This document shows positions 34,075 to 41,959 of a stretch of 64,000 nt of DNA, piece by piece. Position 1 is the stretch's first letter; every line of letters starts with the position of its first letter. Source of the DNA: JAIBJN01 sp963811635 (GTDB taxonomy: Bacteria > Actinomycetota > Thermoleophilia > Gaiellales > Gaiellaceae); NCBI GenBank assembly GCA_963811635.1, contig CAWESB010000017.1, positions 111,025 through 175,024 of the forward strand, written 5' to 3'. A model generated the notes under the pieces. The model had not been told where the DNA came from and searched no databases. It saw only the letters and a list, made by a program, of their open reading frames with translations. Made by a program: the position numbers and the translations under genes.

Positions 34075-36609
34075 TCAGGTGAGCGCGTCCAAGAGGGCCT
34101 TCTCGGCCTCCGCAAGCGCCTCGCCGAGCTTCTCCGGGTCCTTGCCTCCGGCGCGGGCCATCGTCGGCCGGCCGCCCCCTCCTCCGCCGACGAGCGCCGC
34201 CGCCTGGCGGACGACCTGCACCGCATCGATCCCCCGCTCCTCGAGCGAGCGGTCGATGCTGACGACGAGGTGGACGCGGCCGTCCTCGCGGGTACCGAGC
34301 ACCACGGCGGCGGGCGCGTGCTTCTGACGCAGGCTGTCGGAGAGCTCGAGCAGGGCGTCGGGCGTCGACTCGGCCACCTCCATCACGATGACCTCGACCT
34401 CGCCCGCCTTGCTCCGCCGCTCGTCGACCACTTCGGGTCCGGCCACCTTGGCCGGCTTCTGCTTCGCCTCCTTGCGTGTCCGTTCGAGCTCGCCCCGCAG
34501 CTCGTCGGCGTCGTGCGCGCGGCTGCGCAGGAGCGCGTAGGCCTCGCCCGACGTCACCGCCTCGATCCGGCGGACGCCTGAGCCGACCGAGCCCTCGGAG
34601 AGGATCGCGAACGGCCCGATCTCCGCCGTCGCGCGGACATGCGTGCCGCCGCAGAGCTCGCGCGAGTACCCCTCGACCTCGACGACGCGCACGATGTCGC
34701 CGTACTTCTCGCCGAAGAGCATCATCGCGCCGAGGTTCCGCGCCTCGTCGATCGGCGTCTGGAACGCGCGCACCGCGTGGTTCTCGAAGATGCGCTGGTT
34801 CACGATCACCTCGACGCGCTCGCGCTCCTCCGGCGTCAGCCCCTGCCCGTGCGTGAAGTCGAAACGCAGCTTGTCCGGCCGCACGGCCGAGCCGGCCTGG
34901 AGGACGTGGTCGCCGAGGACCTCGCGGAGCGCCCGGTGGAGGAGGTGCGTGGCGGTGTGGTTCGCCATCGTCGGGAAGCGCGCCTTCCACGGGACGACCG
35001 CGCGGACGCGATCACCCGAGGCGAAGCCCTCGCCCTCGAGCACGAGCACCTGGTCGTCGCCGAAGCGGTACGCGGAGACGAGCTCGGCCCGGGCGCCGTC
35101 CGTCTCGATCCAGCCCTCGTCGGTTACCTGGCCACCGCCCTCCGGGTAGAAGGGCGACTCCCGCAGCTTCGCGAGGAAGAGCCCTTCCTCGAGCGGCTCG
35201 AGCGCTCCGATCTGGGTGAGGACGTCGAGCTTCTCGTAGCCGACGAACTCCGTCGTGAAGCCGGCAGAGCGCGCGAACTCGGCCGCCCGCTCGATGCCGC
35301 GGTCGGCACCGGCGCGCGAGATCTCGCGGTGCTCCGCCATCAGCCGCTCGAAGCCCTCCTCGTCCACGACGAGGGTGCGCTCGCGCGCGAGCTCGGTCGT
35401 CAGCTCGACCGGAAAGCCGTAGGTCGCGGTCAGCGCGAAGGCGTCCTCGGCCGAGATGTCGCCCTTCGCCGCGACCTCCTCGAAGAGCCGCATCCCGCGC
35501 GAGAGCGTCTCGGCGAAGCGCTCCTCCTCGCCCCGCAGGACTTCCCGGATGCGGTCCTGGTTCTCCGCGAGCTCGGGGTACCAGGGCGCCATCTGCTCGA
35601 CGACCACGTCGGACAGCCGCCAGAGGTCCTCGAGGCCGATCTTGCGCGCCTGCTGCACGGCGCGGCGCACGATCCGCCGCAGGACGTAGCCGCGGCCCTC
35701 GTTCGAAGGCGTGACGCCGTCGCCAACGAGGAACGTCATCCCCCGGCCGTGGTCGGCAAGCACGCGGTGGGCCTTCGTCGCGGTCTCGTCGGCGTCCCAG
35801 GCGACCCCGCTCTCCGCCTCGATCCAGGCCATGATCGCCTGATAGCCGTCCGTCTCGTAGACCGAGCGGACGCCCTGCATGATCGCGGCCAGCCGCTCGA
35901 CGCCCAGGCCGGTGTCGACGTTCTGCGTGGGGAGCGGCGTCAGCGTCCGGTCCGCGTGCAGCTCGTACTCCATGAAGACGAGGTTCCAGAACTCGAGGAA
36001 GCGGTCGCAGCGCGGGCAGGCGGGCGCACAGCCCGGGTCGCCGCAGCCGTACTCCTCACCCCAGTCGAAATAGATCTCGGAGTCGGGCCCGCACGGTCCC
36101 GGCCCGCCGACAGACCAGAAGTTCTCCGAGCTCGGCAGCTCCACGATCCGCTGGCGCGGCAGTCCGATCGCCTCCCACAGCTCGATCGAGATCTCGTCCT
36201 CGCCGAGCCCGAGCGCGGGGTCGCCCGCGTGCACGGTCGCCCAGATCCGGTCCCAGTCGATCTCGAGGTGCTCGCGGATGAACTCGGTCGCGAGCTCGAT
36301 CGCGCCCTCCTTGAAGTACTGCCCGAACGAGAAGTTGCCGAGCATCTCGAAGAAGGTCAGGTGGTGGCCGTCGAGCCCAACCTCGTCGATGTCGGGCGTG
36401 CGGAAGCACTTCTGCGCGGTCGTCGTCAGCGGCGCCGGAGGCGGCTCGCGCCCGAGGAAGTAGGGCATCTGTGGCTGCATCCCCGCCGACGTGAGCAGGG
36501 TCGAGTGGTCGTCCGCGCGCGGGATCAGCGGCCAGGAGGGCAGCCGCTTGTGGCCCTTCGACTCGAAGTAGGAGAGGAACCCCTCCCGCAGCTCGGCGGA
36601 CGTGCGCAT
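34075..36609 (-). CDS. alaS: alanine--tRNA ligase
   Basis: An 844-residue class II synthetase. The N-terminal catalytic core (ELREGFLSYFESKGHKRLPS, LTSAGMQPQMPYFLG) is followed by the tRNA-recognition region, the editing domain with HTATHLLHRAL and CGGTHVRATAEIG (zinc-binding His, His, Cys, His), and the C-Ala domain with GGGGGGRPTMARAGGKDPEK-like glycine-rich end. TAGAAT lies 6 bases before the ATG, a leaderless layout, and no T-box leader is seen. Confidence 0.96.
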   Translation of the reverse strand: MRTSAELREGFLSYFESKGHKRLPSWPLIPRADDHSTLLTSAGMQPQMPYFLGREPPPAPLTTTAQKCFRTPDIDEVGLDGHHLTFFEMLGNFSFGQYFKEGAIELATEFIREHLEIDWDRIWATVHAGDPALGLGEDEISIELWEAIGLPRQRIVELPSSENFWSVGGPGPCGPDSEIYFDWGEEYGCGDPGCAPACPRCDRFLEFWNLVFMEYELHADRTLTPLPTQNVDTGLGVERLAAIMQGVRSVYETDGYQAIMAWIEAESGVAWDADETATKAHRVLADHGRGMTFLVGDGVTPSNEGRGYVLRRIVRRAVQQARKIGLEDLWRLSDVVVEQMAPWYPELAENQDRIREVLRGEEERFAETLSRGMRLFEEVAAKGDISAEDAFALTATYGFPVELTTELARERTLVVDEEGFERLMAEHREISRAGADRGIERAAEFARSAGFTTEFVGYEKLDVLTQIGALEPLEEGLFLAKLRESPFYPEGGGQVTDEGWIETDGARAELVSAYRFGDDQVLVLEGEGFASGDRVRAVVPWKARFPTMANHTATHLLHRALREVLGDHVLQAGSAVRPDKLRFDFTHGQGLTPEERERVEVIVNQRIFENHAVRAFQTPIDEARNLGAMMLFGEKYGDIVRVVEVEGYSRELCGGTHVRATAEIGPFAILSEGSVGSGVRRIEAVTSGEAYALLRSRAHDADELRGELERTRKEAKQKPAKVAGPEVVDERRSKAGEVEVIVMEVAESTPDALLELSDSLRQKHAPAAVVLGTREDGRVHLVVSIDRSLEERGIDAVQVVRQAAALVGGGGGGRPTMARAGGKDPEKLGEALAEAEKALLDALT

Positions 36610-36615
36610 GCCTCG

Positions 36616-36621
36616 ATTCTA
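36616..36621 (-). promoter_or_regulatory. -10 box of alaS (TAGAAT)
   Basis: TAGAAT, 6 bases, then the alaS ATG. It lies just before the sigma-factor stop at 36630. Confidence 0.6.
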
Positions 36622-36629
36622 GGTCGGGG

Positions 36630-37391
36630 CTACTCGGCCTGGCGGCCCGCGCCGATCTCGACGCGCACCTTCTCGAGCGAGCGGCGGATCAGCCGTGAGA
36701 CGTGCATCTGCGAGATTCCGACCTGCGCGGCGATCTGGGACTGGGTCAGGCCCTCCCAGAAGCGCAGGTGGAGAATGCGGCGCTCGCGCTCGTCGAGGAC
36801 GTCGAGCCCGGGCGCGAGCACGGCTCGGTCCTCGCTGACCTCGTACTCGTGCTCGAGCTCGCCAAGTGACTCGAGCGGGTCCAGCTCCCCGTCCTCGCCG
36901 GCCCCGGACGGAGCCGAGAGCGACACGGTCGTGTACGCCTGGCCGGACTCGAGCGCCTCGAGCACCTCCTCCTCTGTCACCCCGGCGGCCTTGGCCAGCT
37001 CGGGGATGGTCGGGGAGCGCTCGAGCTCGACGGTGAGCCGCTCGAGCAGCTGCGACAGGCGGACGTTGAGCTCCTGGAGGCCGCGCGGGACGCGGATCGA
37101 CCAGCCTTTGTCGCGGAAATGGCGCTTGATCTCGCCGATGATGTTCGGGGTGGCGTAGGTGGTCAGCTCGACGCCGCGGTCGACGTCGAAGCGGTCGATC
37201 GCCTTGATCAGGCCGATGGAGCCGACCTGCACCAGGTCCTCGAGCTGCTCGCCGCGGTTCGCGTACCTGCGCGCGAGCGAGCGCACGAGCGGCAAGTACC
37301 GTTCGATCAGCTCCTGCCGCGCCTCGAGGTCGCCACCTCCGTGGTAGCGGCGCAGCAGGTCGCGGTCGGTCCGTGGCCCTCCGGCGGTCAC
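36630..37391 (-). CDS. RNA polymerase sigma factor, SigB/SigF family
   Basis: A 253-residue group 3 sigma factor. Region 2 reads LVRSLARRYANRGEQLEDLVQ and GSIGLIKAIDRFDVDRGVEL (in parts), region 3 IPRGLQEL-like RVPRGLQELNVRLSQLLERL, and region 4 ends with the helix-turn-helix LTQSQIAAQVGISQMHVSRL. This is the stress/sporulation SigB-SigF class, normally held by an RsbW/SpoIIAB anti-sigma factor. The gene encoding such a partner lies directly upstream and overlaps its start by four bases, which supports the assignment. Its target promoters are unknown. Confidence 0.9.
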   Translation of the reverse strand: MTAGGPRTDRDLLRRYHGGGDLEARQELIERYLPLVRSLARRYANRGEQLEDLVQVGSIGLIKAIDRFDVDRGVELTTYATPNIIGEIKRHFRDKGWSIRVPRGLQELNVRLSQLLERLTVELERSPTIPELAKAAGVTEEEVLEALESGQAYTTVSLSAPSGAGEDGELDPLESLGELEHEYEVSEDRAVLAPGLDVLDERERRILHLRFWEGLTQSQIAAQVGISQMHVSRLIRRSLEKVRVEIGAGRQAE

Positions 37392-37822
37392 ACCGGCTCT
37401 CGCGGCTCGGGGCGGGTCATGGGCACGCGCTTCTCCAGGCGGAGCCAGTGTCCGCCGTCGACGTCTTCGAGCGCAACGTCCTCGACCAGCGTCGAGAGGA
37501 GCCGGGAAAGCGGGATTCCGTCGCCGTCGTCGTCGTCCGACGTCCGGTCGAGATCGGCGCGGAGCTCGGCGACATCGAGCGGACCGATCACCATCGCGAC
37601 GGCGTCGGGCTCGACGACGAGGCGCACGGTGACCTCCTCGCCGGCGACATAGCCGTCCCGCTCCAGCACGCTTTCGAGCGCGAGCTGGAGGTCTTCGAGG
37701 TGTTCGTACGAGAGATCGAGGCGCGCCGCGAGCCCGCCGACGACGAGCCGCGCGACCCCGTGGTACGCCTTCGTGTGCGGGATCGAGAGCGTGATCGCGT
37801 CAGGAGCCAGCGCTCTCGCCAC
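37388..37822 (-). CDS. RsbW/SpoIIAB-like anti-sigma factor with degenerate ATP site
   Basis: A protein of about 144 residues with the fold pattern of GHKL anti-sigma kinases (YHGVARLVVGGLAARLDLS, then EDLQLALESVLERDG). The position overlapping the sigma gene is the usual place for its anti-sigma factor. The N-box that normally reads E..(C/A).N is ALESVLER here, and the G boxes (usually D-x-G and G-x-G) are not visible (VIGPLD, DGIPLSRL), so ATP binding is doubtful. The start is unclear: GTG 37822 is the best codon but has no spaced ribosome site and overlaps the upstream gene by 23 bases. Confidence 0.7.
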   Translation of the reverse strand: MARALAPDAITLSIPHTKAYHGVARLVVGGLAARLDLSYEHLEDLQLALESVLERDGYVAGEEVTVRLVVEPDAVAMVIGPLDVAELRADLDRTSDDDDGDGIPLSRLLSTLVEDVALEDVDGGHWLRLEKRVPMTRPEPREPV

Positions 37823-38267
37823 CTCCGCGCAGCTCCTCCGCGATCTCCTCCTCGCGCCGCTGGGCCGCCTCGCGTCCTGCCTCGTAGGCGCGGCGCGGGC
37901 TTTTGCGCGAGCGCAGCGAGGACGCCGCATGGGCGAGGCCCTCCGCCAGGCCGGCGATCTTCTGGACGGGCCGTGTGATCGCAATGGTCACGGCCCGCAC
38001 GGCTGTGTCCACGCTGTCGGCGACGTCCACGGCGCTGTCCGTGACGCGGTCGGCCTTGTCCAGCTGGGCGTTGACGCGCTGCACGGTCCCGCCCGCCTCG
38101 TTGATCACCGGCAGCACCTCGCGCTCGAGGCCCTTCAGGAACGACGTCAGCTGGCCGACGCTGTTGCCCAGCCGGACGAGCAGGTACGTGAGGCCGATCG
38201 CGACCAGCACGAAGAAGACGCTCAGCGCGATCCAGAGCCAGTCGATCGCTTCGAAGGCCAACGGCAT
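37800..38267 (-). CDS. DUF948 family membrane protein
   Basis: A 155-residue protein with an N-terminal membrane helix (about residues 10-32), a long helical part resembling DUF948 (LEREVLPVINEAGGTVQRVNAQL in part, then repeated DxAxxVxD-type heptads) and a charged C-terminal tail. The family is linked to the cell envelope and general stress in Gram-positive bacteria, function unknown. TACACT sits 7 bases before the ATG. It lies upstream of the anti-sigma/sigma pair and may share its transcript. Confidence 0.75.
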   Translation of the reverse strand: MPLAFEAIDWLWIALSVFFVLVAIGLTYLLVRLGNSVGQLTSFLKGLEREVLPVINEAGGTVQRVNAQLDKADRVTDSAVDVADSVDTAVRAVTIAITRPVQKIAGLAEGLAHAASSLRSRKSPRRAYEAGREAAQRREEEIAEELRGGGESAGS

Positions 38268-38274
38268 CGGCGGC

Positions 38275-38280
38275 AGTGTA
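38275..38280 (-). promoter_or_regulatory. -10 box of the DUF948/sigma operon (TACACT)
   Basis: TACACT ends 7 bases before the ATG at 38267; leaderless layout. It lies inside the 14-base gap after mnmA. Confidence 0.55.
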
Positions 38281-38281
38281 C

Positions 38282-39568
38282 TCAGGAGGCGGACGCGATC
38301 AGGCCGGCGCCGACGACTGCGTCGTCCTCGTACAGCACGGCGGCCTGACCGGTCGCCACGCCGTAGACCGGACGGTCGAGCGTCAGCCGAAAGCCGCGCG
38401 CCGCCGCCTCGACGCGTGCAGGCGCAGCCGGCGAGCGGTAGCGCAGCTTCGCCTCGACCCGGTCGACCGGGACGAACAGGCGGCCGGAGCTGACGCCGAC
38501 CCTCGTCCGGGCCAGCGACTCGCGCGGGCCGACGACGACGGTGTTCGTCCGCGGCGTCGTCTCGAGCGCGTACACGGGCTCTCCGATCGCGACCCCGAGA
38601 CCGCGGCGCTGGCCCGGCGTGAAGCGCCAGAAGCCGGCGTGCCGGCCGAGCTCCCGGCCCGACTCGTCGACGACCGGCCCGTCCTCGGGCACAAGGCCGT
38701 GGCGGGCGAGAAAGTCGCGGTAGTCCCCGCCGGCGAGAAAGCAGGCCTCCTGGCTCTCGGCGCGGGCGGCGACCGCGAGTCCGGCCGACCGGGCCTGCGC
38801 CCGCGTCTCCTCCTTCGTCCGCTCACCGAGCGGGAACCAGAGCCGGCCCAGATAGCGGGGGTCGAGGCGGGCGAGCATGTAGGACTGATCCTTGGCCGGA
38901 TCGGCGGCGCGCGCGAGCAGCAGCCTGCCGCGGTGCTCCCGCAGGCGCGCGTAGTGCCCGGTGGCGAGGCGCGCCGCGCCGACCCGGCGCCCGAAGGCGA
39001 GGAGCGAGGCGAAGCGGAAGCTGCCGTTGCAGCGCACGCAGGGGTTGGGCGTCTCGCCCCGCTCGTAGCCGGCGACGAACGGCGCGACGACGGCTCGGCG
39101 GAATCCCTCGCGCAGGTCGAGCGTGACGTGCGGGATCCCGAAGGCGTGACAGGTCTCCCGCGCGGCGGCGACCGCGGCCGGCGAGCAGCATGCACGCTCG
39201 CCGTTCGGGCCCGCGGGATCCGTCCACAGGCGAAGCGTCACCCCCACGGGCTCGTAGCCGGCGGCCCGCGCTTCGAGAAGGGCGACTGCGCTGTCCACGC
39301 CACCGCTCATCGCGACCGCCACGCGGTCGGGGTTGGGCGCGTCCCGCACCGCCGGCCCGAGCGCGTCGTGAAGGGCGTCGAGCGCGAGCGGGGCGCCGGA
39401 GACGGCCGTGGCCTCGAGCGTCGTCAGGCCCTTGACCGCGGCGCAAAGAGGCTCCGCGCCTTCGCCCTCGCCCTGAGCACTCTCGATGCGGTTGCCCACG
39501 ACGGTGAGTGCGACCCACGCGAGGTCGTCGCCTCGCGCGGCGTTTCCGGTCAGCTGCTCGGTCGCCAT
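38282..39568 (-). CDS. mnmA: tRNA 2-thiouridine(34) synthase MnmA with an IscU-like N-terminal extension
   Basis: A 428-residue protein. From about residue 83 it is a normal MnmA: PP-loop AMSGGVDSAVAL, NPCVRCNGSFRF and ESQEACFLAGG, which supply the two catalytic cysteines. Residues 1-75 are extra and resemble the IscU/NifU scaffold: DDLAWVALTVVGNRIESAQG, then LCAAVKGLTTLEATAV, which parallels the IscU segment around its last cluster cysteine (Cys42 here). The other IscU cysteines are absent. MnmA thiolates U34 of Glu, Gln and Lys tRNAs. The GGAG before the ATG lies in the last stem of the RNA at 39578-39727. Confidence 0.9.
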   Translation of the reverse strand: MATEQLTGNAARGDDLAWVALTVVGNRIESAQGEGEGAEPLCAAVKGLTTLEATAVSGAPLALDALHDALGPAVRDAPNPDRVAVAMSGGVDSAVALLEARAAGYEPVGVTLRLWTDPAGPNGERACCSPAAVAAARETCHAFGIPHVTLDLREGFRRAVVAPFVAGYERGETPNPCVRCNGSFRFASLLAFGRRVGAARLATGHYARLREHRGRLLLARAADPAKDQSYMLARLDPRYLGRLWFPLGERTKEETRAQARSAGLAVAARAESQEACFLAGGDYRDFLARHGLVPEDGPVVDESGRELGRHAGFWRFTPGQRRGLGVAIGEPVYALETTPRTNTVVVGPRESLARTRVGVSSGRLFVPVDRVEAKLRYRSPAAPARVEAAARGFRLTLDRPVYGVATGQAAVLYEDDAVVGAGLIASAS

Positions 39569-39577
39569 GAAAGAAAT

Positions 39578-39727
39578 AGTGCTCCACCCCGCCGATGAAG
39601 CCTCGTGCGTGAGGAACCTGGCCATGCCAGGTGGGTGCCCTACCGACCCGAGGGCCGGACGCGAGCTCCCTCTCAGTAGGTGTTGGTTCTACATGTGCGC
39701 ACGTCGCCACGCACGGAGTCGAGCACT
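39578..39727 (-). ncRNA. structured RNA upstream of mnmA (6S-like RNA or mnmA leader)
   Basis: The 150-base minus-strand segment is closed by AGTGCTC (39721-39727) pairing perfectly with GAGCACT (39578-39584). A second stem CGTGCGTG/CACGCACG follows, then GAACC/GGTTC, CCTAC/GTAGG, GAGGG/CCCTC and a hairpin ACCTGG-CATGG-CCAGGT that competes with GAACC/GGTTC. A TAGAGT box lies about 7 bases before the 5' stem, and TATTTCTTTC follows the last stem. In Bacillus a 6S RNA gene lies between aspS and mnmA, the same neighbourhood. Because the last stem includes the mnmA ribosome site it could instead be a regulatory leader. Confidence 0.5.
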
Positions 39728-39733
39728 GCCCGC

Positions 39734-39739
39734 ACTCTA
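39734..39739 (-). promoter_or_regulatory. -10 box for the structured RNA (TAGAGT)
   Basis: TAGAGT lies about 6 bases before the first base of the closing stem at 39727, so the RNA would begin at its own helix. No convincing -35 box is seen. Confidence 0.4.
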
Positions 39740-39765
39740 GCGCAGTAGCGCGCCGGCACTGAGCC

Positions 39766-40167
39766 CTATTCCGCGAAGCGCCAGCGAACCGTCGCCTCGC
39801 CGCTGACCCCGAGCGCCTGCGCGAGGGCCGGCGACAGGTCGAAGGCCTGGCCGGTGGCGACCGGACCGCTCTGGATCACGTCGGCCTCGGTGCGGCGGCC
39901 CTCGTGCTCGACGAGGATCTTCGCGCCGCACGGCAGCACCGGATGGGCGACGCCGATCGTGGTCTCCGTGACCGTGACGCCGCACGTGGTCGGCTCAGCG
40001 GTCGGCTGGAACACCCCGACCGAGGCGGTTTCCCATTCGACGACCGCGGGCGGGGGCGCGGCGGCGTCCGACTCGTCTCCAAGCTGACTGAGCGCGATCG
40101 CGCCAAGGGCGCCGACGAGGGCCACGCCGGCAAGTGCGACTTGCCGTCGCACAAGCGCGGCGTTCAT
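39766..40167 (-). CDS. RlpA-like double-psi beta-barrel protein
   Basis: A 133-residue exported or anchored protein: N-terminal basic start and hydrophobic helix (about residues 10-30), a short acidic/alanine linker, then a double-psi beta-barrel domain of the RlpA type (GVAHPVLPCGAKILVEHEGR then AFDLSPALAQALGV). Such domains bind or cleave peptidoglycan. The usual RlpA catalytic aspartate region (NDRGP) reads IQSGP here, so lytic activity is uncertain. The ATG overlaps the stop of the upstream gene (TGATG). Confidence 0.65.
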   Translation of the reverse strand: MNAALVRRQVALAGVALVGALGAIALSQLGDESDAAAPPPAVVEWETASVGVFQPTAEPTTCGVTVTETTIGVAHPVLPCGAKILVEHEGRRTEADVIQSGPVATGQAFDLSPALAQALGVSGEATVRWRFAE

Positions 40168-40961
40168 CAGCCCGCGTGCTCGAGCAGCTCGCCGAACGAC
40201 TCCCGCACGAGCCCGTCGAACTCGGTCGGAAGCGATCCGTCGGGCGTGGCGAACTGGCGCAGGTGCACGAACAGGTAGCTCCACTCCTCGTGTCGGAGTG
40301 GATCGCGCTGCGCCTCTTCCCGGGCGCGTCGCTCGAGATCCCAGAGATTCCAGCGGCGCGGCTGCGCCGTCACGCGCGTGCGCATGTCGATCACCGCGGG
40401 CGCGGCGGCCGCGGGCCGGACCGTCGGCGGCGCCGCAGGCTCGACGGGCGGCGGCGAGGGTACGGGGACGAGCGGCGGCCGCGGAGGCTCGGGTGCGGGC
40501 GCGGGCGTGACCGGGACCGGCTCGGCGACCGGCTCCGGCTCGGGCGCAGGCTCGCGCTCGGGCTCCGGCTCGGGCTCGGCGACCGGCGCGGGCTCCGCGA
40601 CCGGCGCCGGCGGCAGCATCGGCAACTCGGGCTCCGGGGACGAAGTGGCCACGGCAACAGCGGCGGGCGCCTCGACATCGGCCTCGGGCTCGGCCGCCTC
40701 CACCGGGGCGGCGGGCGGCAGGAACGGCGGCGGGGCGGGAGCCGCGTCGAGCTCCTCGTCGAGCTCGGCCCCCTCCGGCACGACGCGCATGACGTCCTGG
40801 CGCCATGAGAACCACTCGATCGCCCACGCGACGAGCAGCGCGATCGCCATCACGATGATGACGACCAGCGGGCGCAGCTCGGCCAGCCAGAGGGCGAGCG
40901 CGACGGTCAGGAGGAAGCCCGCGAGCGCGAGAAGGCGGAAGATCGAGCGCCTGTCAGGCAC
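40167..40961 (-). CDS. membrane protein with long proline-rich linker
   Basis: A 264-residue protein of no recognised family. Two hydrophobic helices fill residues about 8-50, then comes WFSWRQDVMRVVPEGAELDE, a long Pro/Ala/Glu/Val-rich low-complexity linker (about 70-195, with repeated EPEPEP-type units), and a conserved-looking C-terminal part (RRWNLWDLERRAREEAQRDP, then SYLFVHLRQFA). The architecture suggests a membrane protein whose tail reaches a partner. It starts with GTG 40961 after the coiled-coil gene, and it is followed by the RlpA-like gene, so a shared envelope role is plausible. Confidence 0.6.
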   Translation of the reverse strand: MPDRRSIFRLLALAGFLLTVALALWLAELRPLVVIIVMAIALLVAWAIEWFSWRQDVMRVVPEGAELDEELDAAPAPPPFLPPAAPVEAAEPEADVEAPAAVAVATSSPEPELPMLPPAPVAEPAPVAEPEPEPEREPAPEPEPVAEPVPVTPAPAPEPPRPPLVPVPSPPPVEPAAPPTVRPAAAAPAVIDMRTRVTAQPRRWNLWDLERRAREEAQRDPLRHEEWSYLFVHLRQFATPDGSLPTEFDGLVRESFGELLEHAG

Positions 40962-40982
40962 GCTCCGGCGCCGGCAACCCGT

Positions 40983-41864
40983 CTACGACGGTGCCGGGCT
41001 CTCGTCCTCGTCCGGCCCCCCGTCCTGGGTGGACTCGTCCACGAGCTCGTCCTCGTCGGCCCCGGCCTCGGGCTCCGGCGCCGGCTCGTCGTCAGGCTCG
41101 GTCGCCTCCGGCTCGGCCGCGGGCGACTTCCGCGGCCCGCGGGGGCCGACAGTGGCCTCGGCGGCCTTGACGATCGCATCGACGGCCTCGTGGATCGCGG
41201 CGTCGCCGTGGCCGGCGGCCGACAGGAGCTGCTCGGCGCCCATGCGGGCGCGCTGGACGATCAATTCGGCCTGGGCGCGGGCCCAGTCGAGCGTCTGCTC
41301 CACTTCGGCGCGCGCGGAGTTCGTGAGCTCGGTCGCCTGGTGGCGCGACTGCTCGGTGAGGCGGTTGCCCCTGACCTCCGCCTCGCGCAGCTCGGCGGTC
41401 GCGTCGCGGTTGGACTTCGTGAGGATCTCGCGGGACTCCTTGCGCGCGGCGCTCAGGATCTCCGTGCGCTGGCGCTCGGTCTCCTGACGGATCCGGGCGA
41501 TCTCGGCCTCGTGCTGCTGGAGCTCCATCTGCTTCTCGCGAATCTCGACCTCGGCACGGCCGACCTGCTTGGCGGCTGCGTCCTGGGCGTCGCGCTCGAT
41601 CGTGTCTGCGAACTCTGCCGCGGCGCGGACGATGTGCAGGGCGTCCATGCGCACGGCGTGGCCGGACGGCTCCGTGATCCCGCTCTTGGGCGCTGCCTGG
41701 AGCACCCGCAGGTTCGCCTGCAGGGAGGTGACATGGCGCCGGAAGGAGTCGAAGGCCTCCTGAACCTTGGCGCGGTCGTAGCCGTCGGTCGAAGCCGGAA
41801 GGTCCTCGATCTTCGGCAGCGGCGTCAACCCCGGCTGGGCTCGACCCGGTTCTCGTGTGGACAT
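40983..41864 (-). CDS. coiled-coil protein, DivIVA-like
   Basis: A 293-residue protein. The N-terminal KVQEAFDSFRRHVTSLQANL resembles DivIVA-type polar/septal proteins but is not a clear match. A long charged coiled coil (about residues 95-215, EIREKQMELQQHEAEIARIR) is followed by a segment of small helices (WARAQAELIVQRARMGAEQL) and an acidic, disordered tail ending DESPAPS. It may organise cell-wall growth with the neighbouring membrane proteins. GGAGG lies 10 bases before the ATG. Confidence 0.6.
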   Translation of the reverse strand: MSTREPGRAQPGLTPLPKIEDLPASTDGYDRAKVQEAFDSFRRHVTSLQANLRVLQAAPKSGITEPSGHAVRMDALHIVRAAAEFADTIERDAQDAAAKQVGRAEVEIREKQMELQQHEAEIARIRQETERQRTEILSAARKESREILTKSNRDATAELREAEVRGNRLTEQSRHQATELTNSARAEVEQTLDWARAQAELIVQRARMGAEQLLSAAGHGDAAIHEAVDAIVKAAEATVGPRGPRKSPAAEPEATEPDDEPAPEPEAGADEDELVDESTQDGGPDEDESPAPS

Positions 41865-41959
41865 GTTCGCTACGCCTCCCCTCCGCGTTCTGACCGCGGG
41901 CTCGACACAAGTATGCCCTTCCTCATCGGCTGGATCGCAAGGGTTCCTTTAGGGCGCAC

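Noticed and set aside
36616..36700. T-box leader before alaS
   Set aside because: The alaS -10 box is 6 bases from its ATG, leaving no leader to hold a T-box; no T-box consensus was seen before aspS, hisS or glyQ either.
37801..37984. Longer frame upstream of the anti-sigma gene
   Set aside because: It lies entirely inside the DUF948 gene in another frame and adds no recognisable domain.
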